Assembly (NCBI GenBank): GCA_028875345.1
Contig: JAPPEG010000130.1
Span: forward strand, 1 to 46,805
Direction: 5' to 3'
DNA from: Gemmatimonadota bacterium
GTDB lineage: Bacteria; Latescibacterota; UBA2968; UBA8231
DNA length: 46,805 nucleotides
In this document: positions 16,122 to 23,889 of the stretch, piece after piece
Layout of the letters: each line of letters starts with the position of its first letter
Numbering within the stretch: the first letter of the stretch is position 1
Program-made: the position numbers and the translations under genes
The notes under the pieces: generated by a model
What the model was told of the DNA's origin: nothing
What the model saw: the letters and a program-made list of their open reading frames with translations, nothing else
The model's database searches: none

Positions 16122-18452
16122 TCAGTAGGACAGCAGATACGCCACCTTGAAGCGGAGCTTTTCCGCTCTCTCTGCGGCAGTGTCGCCTAAGTTGTAGGCC
16201 AGATAAACCCGGCTTTTTGGCGCGATCTCATAGCTGGCGAGTAGGTTGATATCGCGCTCATCCAGATAGCCAGCGTCTTGTGCGAACCCGCGTAGAAAGA
16301 GGCGCTTGGTGGCAAAGTAGGTCGCCCGTCCCCGCCAGATCGTCTTGCGCTCGTCGAATGCGCCTCCCGGCAGGTATTCCCAGACGCTCGACCAACTGCC
16401 CTCGATCGTCAGCGACGCGGATGGCTTGAGTTCGAGTGCGCCGCTAGCGCTTCTCGCCGCACCGAAATAAGCGTCGGCGAAGTCGAAGCGGTCTTGCAGT
16501 CCCGCGCCGATGTCCAACTTCCACTTTCTGCTGTCGCCCGTATCAAACTCCATTTCGAATGTCTGTCCTCTGTACCAGGTTCCCTGCCAAGGCCAGCGCC
16601 AGACGCTGTGTTTGGCCGAGACGAAAGAATCATCCCAAGTGTAGAGCCATACATCAGCAGTCGTCCATTCCCAACTCCAGCCATCTTCGATTGAGCGCCG
16701 CTCCATGGACACAGCTTGTCCGAGATTCAACTTGCCGAGGCGTCTCATCCGCGGTCGCCAGTCGGCTGAAAACTCCACGGACTGCGACGCGACGCCGATG
16801 TCGCGCTCGATAAATCCGAGCCTATCAGCGCTGAAAGTGGATTCTATCGACCTGTAATTAACGCCCCCTGCGAAATTCCCATGCCGATAACTCATATCGG
16901 CACCTGATACATACCCGCTGCTGCCTTGTTCGGCGCTTCTGGCGGCATAGGCGTTAATGACATAGCGGTCGTCCCATTCCACTCGGGAGTCCAATCCCGC
17001 GATCTGTTGCAGTGTCATCCCGCGATCCCAGACGCCTTCCACTAACGCGCCTACGGTCGAATTGTGGAATAGTTCCCTCTGTAGCTTTAAAACGCCGAAC
17101 TGCGGCCTTACGCCAGCTTCGCCTCGGTCTTGCGCCGTCAGGATGCCGAGCGTGTATTCCTTAGCTTTGCCGATAAACTTAGCGCCGAAATCCGGATCGG
17201 CGATCCGTCGGCTGTAGAACAATCCGTGTTTGCCGAGGAAGTCCGCGTTTTCGACGAAGAACGGACGCCTTTCCTTTAGTAAAAGGGGAAAGCGAGACAG
17301 GTTAATCTCCTCCTCGTCGGCCTCGATTTGCGCGAAGTCTGGATTCACGGTTATGTCCAAAGTTGCATTCGCAGCGACGCCGTATTTCACGTCCAAGCCC
17401 GCGTCGGCCGTCTCTCCTCGCCAATCGGCGTGCGTCCTATCGACGCCGGACGCGGCATAGGGAAGCAATTCGAGACGGAGCCCAGGGTCTATTCCCCGCA
17501 ATCCGACCAAGTGACCGGCTTTCGAGACCCTCAGAACGGAGCCGTCCTCCTGATAGATAGCGGCCCAGTGACTGCGCTCCCTTCCCGTGATGGATAGACG
17601 CTCTAAGTTAAACCCCCATACCATGTCGTCCCCGGCGGCAAAGGATAACGTGGAGAAGGCGATGGCCACTTCGGCGGACCAACCAGTGTCTAAAACCGCA
17701 GCCTCTGCCCGCCAGACTCCATCCCAACCCTTGTTGTTGCCCCGGTACCCTTTCGCACCGTCGTCCGTCATCTGGAAGTCGTGCTGGATGCCGTAGGGAT
17801 TGATGTAGAATCCATAGGCGTTGCGATGGTCGTGCTGGGTGTCAAGCAATATGCCGATCAGGTCCCGAGGGGCGAAGCGACCGTCCCTGGGAACCACCCG
17901 CGCGTCAATATTCTCGGCGTTGGAATCAGCCATGAACAGGCCGATGTATAGCTGATCCTCAGTGTAGAGGATTTTCACGACCGTCTGATTGGCCGCCGGA
18001 GCGCCCTCGACCGGGTCCAGCAGGATGAAATCGGTGGTGGGCACTGCCAGAGCCCAGCAATGATCGCTCAAATGCCCGTCGACGACCGGCGGAGTATCGG
18101 TCCTCGTAGCCACCGCTGTTTTGTCCGCACCCGCGAACACACTTAGTGGAACCATTAGCAGATACCCCATGACCATGAGAGACATGCCCCCCATCAGAGT
18201 ACGCCGGTACCCGGCCCTGCGCGCCCAATTGCCGGCTATCGGGCTGAAAAGGGCAAAGCTCAGCAAGCCTGCGGCGTTGAAATGACCGATCAAGCCGACG
18301 TCATAATCCATTCTCAGCAGATAGAGATTGAACAGGACGCTGTAGATGCCGAACGCCGAAAACCCGATCAGGGCGGCACAGGCCATATACAGCTTGACAT
18401 TCCTCTCAAAGCGCGCGAGGAAATGACCCACATAGGCTGTCGTGCGATACAT
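16122..18452 (-). CDS. chimeric protein: MFS transporter N-terminus fused to CBM9-like/DUF5916 outer-membrane protein
   Basis: A 776-residue frame of two unrelated parts. Residues ~1-105 look like the first three helices of a major facilitator transporter ('AALIGFSAFGIYSVLFNLYL', 'GLLSFALFSPIAGNWARRAG', 'YRRTLMGGMSLMVMGYLLM'). From ~residue 115 it is a family 9 carbohydrate-binding-like domain ('PPVVDGHLSDHCWALA', 'ILYTEDQLYIGLFMADS'). From ~330 the DUF5916 barrel follows with its signature 'NPDFAQIEADEEEINLSRF' and 'KERRPFFVENADFL', ending with a strand and terminal aromatic 'FKVAYLLSY'. The join falls where 'MSLMVMGYLLMVPLSVFAGA' could itself be a signal peptide, so an internal start near residue 95 may be the working one. 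Ordinary DUF5916 proteins are ~700-800 residues with a signal peptide, consistent with a replaced 5' end. Confidence 0.8.
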   Translation of the reverse strand: MYRTTAYVGHFLARFERNVKLYMACAALIGFSAFGIYSVLFNLYLLRMDYDVGLIGHFNAAGLLSFALFSPIAGNWARRAGYRRTLMGGMSLMVMGYLLMVPLSVFAGADKTAVATRTDTPPVVDGHLSDHCWALAVPTTDFILLDPVEGAPAANQTVVKILYTEDQLYIGLFMADSNAENIDARVVPRDGRFAPRDLIGILLDTQHDHRNAYGFYINPYGIQHDFQMTDDGAKGYRGNNKGWDGVWRAEAAVLDTGWSAEVAIAFSTLSFAAGDDMVWGFNLERLSITGRERSHWAAIYQEDGSVLRVSKAGHLVGLRGIDPGLRLELLPYAASGVDRTHADWRGETADAGLDVKYGVAANATLDITVNPDFAQIEADEEEINLSRFPLLLKERRPFFVENADFLGKHGLFYSRRIADPDFGAKFIGKAKEYTLGILTAQDRGEAGVRPQFGVLKLQRELFHNSTVGALVEGVWDRGMTLQQIAGLDSRVEWDDRYVINAYAARSAEQGSSGYVSGADMSYRHGNFAGGVNYRSIESTFSADRLGFIERDIGVASQSVEFSADWRPRMRRLGKLNLGQAVSMERRSIEDGWSWEWTTADVWLYTWDDSFVSAKHSVWRWPWQGTWYRGQTFEMEFDTGDSRKWKLDIGAGLQDRFDFADAYFGAARSASGALELKPSASLTIEGSWSSVWEYLPGGAFDERKTIWRGRATYFATKRLFLRGFAQDAGYLDERDINLLASYEIAPKSRVYLAYNLGDTAAERAEKLRFKVAYLLSY

Positions 18453-18456
18453 ATAC

Positions 18457-18483
18457 CTCGTCTCCCTTCGTATAGGAGACGAG
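18457..18483 (-). promoter_or_regulatory. perfect 9-bp hairpin covering the ribosome binding site of the MFS/DUF5916 gene
   Basis: In the transcript, CUCGUCUCC (18483-18475) pairs perfectly with GGAGACGAG (18465-18457) around a 9-nt loop. The Shine-Dalgarno run GAAGGGAG is split between loop and 3' arm, and the ATG begins 5 nt after the stem. Such a fold would hide the ribosome site unless opened, for example by temperature, ligand or protein. It could instead be a DNA operator for a dimeric regulator. Confidence 0.6.
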
Positions 18484-18505
18484 TGAGTGGGGCATGTGTT
18501 TGTAC

Positions 18506-18577
18506 GAAAAAATTAAAACTGGCCGGTTGGTCGAAGTCGATGGTCAAAGCGGGGTGATAAGGCTGTTGGGATGTAAG
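18506..18577 (+). pseudogene. direct repeat copy 3: fossil C-terminus of a phosphotransferase paralog
   Basis: Read in frame, this stretch encodes KIKTGRLVEVDGQSGVIRLL, matching the end of the gene at 13403 (KIRTGQLIEVDGQSGVIRLL) with conservative and silent differences. The stop codon is changed to GGA and the remainder of the gene is absent. The orientation is the same as in copies 1 and 2. It lies between the chimeric gene's ribosome-site hairpin and a strong terminator. Confidence 0.75.
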
Positions 18578-18623
18578 CTCCTGTTGGCGTTCACCGCGGC
18601 CAACACGGTTGGATGTACACAAC

Positions 18624-18655
18624 AAAGGGCTGCGAGATTGCACTCGCAGCCCTTT
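18624..18655. terminator. intrinsic-terminator-like hairpin downstream of the DUF1080 gene
   Basis: A perfect 13-bp stem (AAAGGGCTGCGAG paired with CTCGCAGCCCTTT) encloses the 6-nt loop ATTGCA. The minus-strand DUF1080 gene ends 23 nt before it, so its transcript would end here; the following T-tract (TTTGTTGTG) is weak. On the plus strand it is followed by GCCTTTT. It could act in both directions. Confidence 0.75.
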
Positions 18656-18677
18656 GCCTTTTCCATGTAGCTGTACC

Positions 18678-19403
18678 TCAGCTTTCGTCGTATCCCTTCA
18701 CGGGCCGCGCCCAAATATTGCGATAGCGCACTAAGTCGCCGTGATCTTGCAAGCGGAGCGGCCCGGTGGGGGGATGCGCTTCGTAGCGATAGACGCCGCG
18801 GTGGCCCGTGGGGCCTAAGACCTCGACGTGGTGGTGGACCAAGACGCCGTTGTGGACCAAGGTGAGGTAGGCTGGGCTGACTAGCTCGGCACCATTGAAG
18901 CGCGGGGCCGTCCAGAAGATGTCGTAGGTCTGCCATTCGCCGGGCGGGCGACAGGCGTTGACCAGCGGCGGGTACTCGCCATAGACCGCGGCCGTGGTGC
19001 CGTCGGCATACGTGGGGTTGTCGTACCCGTCGAGGACTTGGATCTCGTACAGGCTCATGAGGAAGACGCCGCTGTTGCCGCGCCCTTGGCTCTCGCCTTT
19101 GACCTCGCTGGGACAGGCGAATTCGAGATGGTACTGGACGTCGCCAAAGCGCGCCGTGCTGACGATATCGCCGGAACGAGGCGCGACCTCCATGTAGCCG
19201 TCGGCCAACTGCCAAGGGGCGTCGCCGCCGTTGACGCTCTGCCAGCCGTCGAGGCTAGTCCCGTCGAAGAGGACGACCGCGTCGGAGGGGGGGCTGTTGT
19301 CGCTGCCGGGCGTCACCACCGCCGGGGCGGGCCGTTGGTGATCGTGGACGCAATAGGGAGAGTTGGGTAGCATGGGGGTATCGTCGTACCCTGATTTGCC
19401 CAT
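18678..19403 (-). CDS. DUF1080 (3-keto-disaccharide hydrolase-like) protein
   Basis: A 241-residue protein whose core (residues ~40-240) is the concanavalin-like DUF1080 fold: 'VVLFDGTSLDGWQSVNG', 'DGYMEVAPRSGDIVSTARFGD', 'GNSGVFLMSLYEIQVLDGY', 'WQTYDIFWTAPRF', 'GPLRLQDHGDLVRYRNIW'. The family includes 3-keto-glucoside hydrolases and many secreted glycan-related proteins. No signal peptide is evident; the first ~35 residues are polar with 'YCVHDHQRP'. ATG 19403 has AAGGAGC about 9 nt upstream. It is divergent from the secreted-protein operon across 121 nt and probably also serves glycan turnover. Confidence 0.88.
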   Translation of the reverse strand: MGKSGYDDTPMLPNSPYCVHDHQRPAPAVVTPGSDNSPPSDAVVLFDGTSLDGWQSVNGGDAPWQLADGYMEVAPRSGDIVSTARFGDVQYHLEFACPSEVKGESQGRGNSGVFLMSLYEIQVLDGYDNPTYADGTTAAVYGEYPPLVNACRPPGEWQTYDIFWTAPRFNGAELVSPAYLTLVHNGVLVHHHVEVLGPTGHRGVYRYEAHPPTGPLRLQDHGDLVRYRNIWARPVKGYDES

Positions 19404-19524
19404 GTGGAAAAGCTCCTTGTTGAGGTGAGATGGGTTGGGATATAAAGGGAGCCGGACGCGTTCGCGTCAATAGCTTGCCGTTATGCATTGCATTATATTG
19501 AGTGCCGTTCAACAGGAGGGCGTG

Positions 19525-21519
19525 ATGGTACGCGCACCGATGTACAGAATCGCACTGCTCGCACTTGCGCTGTGCTCCTCGGCGGAAGCACAAATATCGC
19601 TGTGGCAAATCGGCGGGGCCGGGTTGGCGTGGGATGGAAGCGACACCACGCGGATCATCGTGGATGTCGACGCCGAGCGCATCCGGCCCGTGTACTTTGC
19701 CGACGGCGACAACATGTTCTTGGCGGTAGCGGGTTGGTCCGAACTGATCGCCCCGCGCGAACTAGGGTACATCGACGGGCATCAGCCGCGGCTGTGGTAC
19801 CTGGACGGTACCAATGTCAACCGGACTTCGTACTTCGACAGCCCGCTCTACGTGGATGGGTTGCGGAGCACGTACAACACGGCCCGCGATGGCTATTGGA
19901 CCATCGATATCGGCGTACCCGTGCCAGCTAGGCGCTTTGGGTTTGTCACGCCGACCGAGGGAACCCGCTCCGATGGCGTGCCGCTCAACCAAGATCCCGT
20001 GCCGGCCTTTGAGGTGAGCATTGCCGCCGAGGCGGGCGACATCCTCGCGCAAAGGGGCTATCGCCGCTTAAACACCCTCATCGCCGACGTGCCGGTCAAC
20101 TTTGAACCAGAGGTAGAGATCGATTTCCCCCAGCAATACGTGCGCCTTGTGCGCTACCAGCGCAAAGCATCTGTGCTCGATGAGCAGCGCACCACTGACA
20201 GCAATACGGTGCGCGGCACCATTGCCGAATTTGTGCTCACCGGCCGCGGCGTGCCCAAGCGAGCCATCTACCGCAGCAAAATTCTCGACTTGGGGACCGA
20301 GGTGAACTTTGGCCGCTTGGCGTGGGCAGCGCGCACCATGCGGATGGTTGGCGAAGAGGCCGTAGTCGTGTCAGACGCCGAGGCGTGGGTGGAGGTGGAG
20401 GTGCGGGCCGGCCGCGACGGAGACCCCAACATATACCACGAGTACACGGACTCGGGCAAGGAATTTGTGGTGACGCGCGAGCGCTACGAAAACGACCTAC
20501 GCCTACCTGAGACCGAGGGCATCCTGCGAATCGACCGCCAGCCCGGCATCCGCGCGTCCATTGGCTACGACAGCGAGAATTGGTCTTTTTGGTCCAGCCC
20601 CATCACAGAATCCGGCACTTGGCTCGACTTGCGCAACGGCTCGCATTTGCAACTCCAAATCACCCTGCAAAGCCGGGCGTTTGGCGACTGGGTGGAACTT
20701 GATTCGCTGTGGATTGAAACCTCGCCGCCCTTGGCCGCGCAGATCGTGGGCGAAGTAGCGCGCGCAGCCGACATGCAGCCTCCTCCGGGTTTTGTCCAAG
20801 TCGAGCTGGGGGCGCGAGAGACGTTTGTGTACGACGTGCGCGCCTCGTTTGCCAGTGCCGCCGAAGGAGGCTTTGACCGGGTGCGAATCCACACGGGCAT
20901 TGCGCCCGAGTTTGCGCGCTTGGAAATGGGCGATCCACTCGCGGTCGTCGAGCCGCTGGCCGTGGTCGAAGGCGACGCGAGCTTGGAGGTATTGCTGCCG
21001 CACAAAGTGACTGCTGCGTCCAACGAGCCGCTGCGCGTGGTCTTTGCCGCGGAAGTCTTTGCGCGCGCGACGACCTTCACTGGCGAGGTGTTGACCGAGG
21101 ACGAGAACCGCCTGCCACAACCGATTGAGCCGGGCGATGCCAGCGCCGCTGTTTCCACCAATAGCCTGCGGGTGCTCGGGGCTGCGAACCCGGCCGCAGA
21201 GATCGTCCAACGCGTGCGCTTGTCGAGCGGGGTGGTCACGCCCAACGGCGACGGGGTCAACGACCGCTTAGCTATAGAATACGCGCTCTTCCTACTACCC
21301 GCTCCCGTGCCGGTGGTACTCGATGTGTACGACTTGGCGGGCAACCGTCGCGCCCACGTGGAGATCGGCGCACAGGGCACGGGTCCGCAGCGGGCCTTTT
21401 GGGATGGCCGCGACGAGCAGGGCGCACTTTTGCCGCCGGGCTTGTACTTATTGGAGCTGGCGTTGGTGACCGAGGCCCAGCACGGACGGGCACTTCTGCC
21501 CGTTGGCTTGGCCTATTAA
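19525..21519 (+). CDS. secreted protein with C-terminal FlgD-like/CHU_C-like domain (surface protein A)
   Basis: A 664-residue exported protein starting at ATG 19525, with AGGAGG 5-6 nt upstream; an earlier start at 19483 lacks a site. The signal peptide ends 'ALALCSSAEAQ' (about residue 23). The middle ~540 residues are beta-rich without a family I recognise. From ~residue 580 comes 'GVVTPNGDGVNDRLAIEYAL', then 'LDVYDLAGNRRAHV' and 'FWDGRDEQGALLPPGLYLL', an Ig-like FlgD/CHU_C module used in FCB bacteria near the C-terminus of secreted proteins and often linked to type IX export. It probably sits on the cell surface or in the medium. First of four plus-strand genes spaced 11, 19 and 40 nt apart. 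Confidence 0.8.
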   Translation: MVRAPMYRIALLALALCSSAEAQISLWQIGGAGLAWDGSDTTRIIVDVDAERIRPVYFADGDNMFLAVAGWSELIAPRELGYIDGHQPRLWYLDGTNVNRTSYFDSPLYVDGLRSTYNTARDGYWTIDIGVPVPARRFGFVTPTEGTRSDGVPLNQDPVPAFEVSIAAEAGDILAQRGYRRLNTLIADVPVNFEPEVEIDFPQQYVRLVRYQRKASVLDEQRTTDSNTVRGTIAEFVLTGRGVPKRAIYRSKILDLGTEVNFGRLAWAARTMRMVGEEAVVVSDAEAWVEVEVRAGRDGDPNIYHEYTDSGKEFVVTRERYENDLRLPETEGILRIDRQPGIRASIGYDSENWSFWSSPITESGTWLDLRNGSHLQLQITLQSRAFGDWVELDSLWIETSPPLAAQIVGEVARAADMQPPPGFVQVELGARETFVYDVRASFASAAEGGFDRVRIHTGIAPEFARLEMGDPLAVVEPLAVVEGDASLEVLLPHKVTAASNEPLRVVFAAEVFARATTFTGEVLTEDENRLPQPIEPGDASAAVSTNSLRVLGAANPAAEIVQRVRLSSGVVTPNGDGVNDRLAIEYALFLLPAPVPVVLDVYDLAGNRRAHVEIGAQGTGPQRAFWDGRDEQGALLPPGLYLLELALVTEAQHGRALLPVGLAY

Positions 21520-21530
21520 GGAAGCAACGC

Positions 21531-23870
21531 ATGGCGATCTTTTTCTGGTGTGCAATTCTCAGCCTGTTAGCCCGCCCCCTCGCGGCCGAGGTTTTTACCT
21601 TTGATAGCGCCGAAAAGTGGCAGACTTGGCAACTGCCGCAAGGGTTGGTGCAACTCGGCCCGTCTGGGCACTTAGAGTTGGTCAAGTTCCGCAAGAACAT
21701 CGATCCCGTGCGCAATGCGGGCGACTTTTTCCACGATACGATGGAGCGGAAAGCTGTGCAGGGCGGCATCTTTCGGGCTGGGTCCAACATAGGCGACGCC
21801 GCCAATATCATCGACGGCGACGCCAACACCTTCTGGCAGCCCGACCCCGCCGATCCGCTGGCCAAGTGGGAAGTCGAGATTGACCTCGGACGGGCGGTGT
21901 TGGCCGAAGAGCTGCGCTTGCGCTTTCCCGACCGAGAAGGCGCGCGTCCCTTGCGGCAGTTTACGGTCTATGTGGCCACCGGAGGGACGATTGATCCCCG
22001 CAAGGATATCTTCCGCTTTGAGTCGGTGTATCAGACGACCTTACCCAACCAAGAGACCGAGATCCGCATCGGGCTGAGCGGGCGCAACGACGTCACGCGG
22101 ATTCTAGACCCCGGCTTGGACGTGGTGTTTGAGGACGCGTCGCGCTTTCGGGTTATCCAGTACATTCGCATCGGCGTCGATGAGCAGAGTGCGGATGCAG
22201 CTCTCGCCGAGGTCGAGGTCAGCGCCGTCGGTGACAATCTTATCCTCGGTGTCCTAGAGCGCGGAGGGACCTTCAAAACCGGCCTAGTCGTCCGCGACGT
22301 GGAGGGCTTGGTTGACGGCGACATGAATACCTACGCCAACAAGTTCACTACCTATCGAGCCATCTCCGGTTGGCGCAACGAAGGGCTGTGGTGGGAACTG
22401 GATCTAGGGGCCCAGTTCTGGATTGACGAGATATTCCTCTACTTCAACAACCAAGGCGAGGGAGCGTCCGGTTCTTCGGTGCGCAACGGAGGCACGGGAT
22501 TTGCCTTCTTGGTCTCGGATGGTCGGCGCACGACCTCGGGCGAGGTAGATTACGATCGCTTGGTGGGCCACGGCAACGAGCAAAATCCCTTCGCTGGTCC
22601 AGAGCGGCACTATCGCTATCTGTTCAAGCCGCGCAAAGTGCGCTACCTGTTCTGGCACGGCTTCCTGACTTCGCATGAGTGGCACGCGCGCGCGGCCGAA
22701 CTCATGCTGTTTTCGCCCGGCTATCCGGCGCAAGTGGTGCTGCGCTCGGGCTTTATCGACTTGGGCGCGATCGTCGGCGATGGCCGTGCCAAGGCGATAA
22801 AGCACTTGTCGTGGGATGCGGATTTGCCAGTGGGAACGCGGATGCAGCTGCGCTCCCGCTCGGGCGTGCAGCTCAGCGAGAAGTACACGTATCACAATAA
22901 GATCGGCGAAGTAGTAACCGAAGAGAAGTGGCTCAGCTCGCCCAAGGTATTGCGCGGGCAGGTGGATACCGCGCTAGTAGTAGGCGATGATTGGGGCGCG
23001 TGGAGCAATGTCTATCAGCTTTCGGGCGAAGCCTTCCAGTCGGATAGCCCGCGCCGCTTCATTCAGCTAGAGGCCCTGCTCTCGACCGAGGATCCGCGAG
23101 TCGCGCCGGTGTTGCGCTCGCTGGCGATCGAATTTGAGGACGCCTTGGTGACCGAGGCCAAGGGGGAGATTTGGCCGCGCGAGGCCCAGCCCAACGAGGA
23201 CACGCGCTTTACCTATATGCTGTGGCCGACGGCTGCCGAAGACGACAGCGGCTTCGACCGGCTGCGGCTCGTCGCTCCCGGCGGCTGGCTGGAGACTGGA
23301 GCGGTGGAAGTAACCCTTGCCGGCGAGACTATCGCTCTAGAGGAGGTTGCGCAGCGGGGCGACTCCCTATTCGTGAACCTGGGCCAGCGCGTTGGCGGCG
23401 ATTCGCTAGAGGTTCATTTCACTGCGCGTCTGTGGCGCAATGCTACGGTCTTCAGCGCGGAGCTTGGTCATGGAGACCGGCCGGGCCTGTGGCAGTCCGT
23501 GGAGGCCGCGGCGCGGCGCGCCAACGTGGTGCTTCTGCCGGATCTGACCGGCAGCGACCGACTCATCGGCGATCTAGAGTTGGCTCCACCCACCCTTACT
23601 CCCAACGGCGACGGGATCAACGACCAAGTGCATATCCGCTTCGTAGTCTTCAAGGTGGAGACGGCGACGCCACGGGTGCGGGTATTCGACTTGGCGGGCC
23701 GCATGGTGGCCGAGTTGGCCGCTGCGGGTGGAGATTTCGCTTCTTATACGTGGTCCGGGCGCGATGCCCAAGGGGCGCTGGTGCCTCCGGGTCTGTACCT
23801 CTGCCACATTGATCTCGGTGCCGCTGCGGGTGAGGACGTGGCTGTGCACCCCGTCGCTGTCATTTACTAA
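21531..23870 (+). CDS. secreted discoidin-like protein with C-terminal FlgD-like/CHU_C-like domain (surface protein B)
   Basis: A 779-residue exported protein beginning 'MAIFFWCAILSLLARPLAAE' (signal peptide) at ATG 21531, with AAGGA 8 nt upstream; the longer in-frame start at 21399 lies inside the previous gene. Two discoidin (F5/8 type C)-like sugar-binding domains are visible: residues ~78-180 ('AANIIDGDANTFWQPD', 'WEVEIDLGRAVLAEELRLRF') and ~245-400 ('VEGLVDGDMNTYANKF', 'LWWELDLGAQFWIDEIFLYF'). A beta-rich stretch follows, and the final ~90 residues are 'PPTLTPNGDGINDQVHIRFV' through 'GRDAQGALVPPGLYLCHI', the same module as in the preceding gene. It likely binds extracellular glycans for the co-encoded sulfatase. 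Confidence 0.83.
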   Translation: MAIFFWCAILSLLARPLAAEVFTFDSAEKWQTWQLPQGLVQLGPSGHLELVKFRKNIDPVRNAGDFFHDTMERKAVQGGIFRAGSNIGDAANIIDGDANTFWQPDPADPLAKWEVEIDLGRAVLAEELRLRFPDREGARPLRQFTVYVATGGTIDPRKDIFRFESVYQTTLPNQETEIRIGLSGRNDVTRILDPGLDVVFEDASRFRVIQYIRIGVDEQSADAALAEVEVSAVGDNLILGVLERGGTFKTGLVVRDVEGLVDGDMNTYANKFTTYRAISGWRNEGLWWELDLGAQFWIDEIFLYFNNQGEGASGSSVRNGGTGFAFLVSDGRRTTSGEVDYDRLVGHGNEQNPFAGPERHYRYLFKPRKVRYLFWHGFLTSHEWHARAAELMLFSPGYPAQVVLRSGFIDLGAIVGDGRAKAIKHLSWDADLPVGTRMQLRSRSGVQLSEKYTYHNKIGEVVTEEKWLSSPKVLRGQVDTALVVGDDWGAWSNVYQLSGEAFQSDSPRRFIQLEALLSTEDPRVAPVLRSLAIEFEDALVTEAKGEIWPREAQPNEDTRFTYMLWPTAAEDDSGFDRLRLVAPGGWLETGAVEVTLAGETIALEEVAQRGDSLFVNLGQRVGGDSLEVHFTARLWRNATVFSAELGHGDRPGLWQSVEAAARRANVVLLPDLTGSDRLIGDLELAPPTLTPNGDGINDQVHIRFVVFKVETATPRVRVFDLAGRMVAELAAAGGDFASYTWSGRDAQGALVPPGLYLCHIDLGAAAGEDVAVHPVAVIY

Positions 23871-23889
23871 CCCTTTCGCAAGGAGTTCC

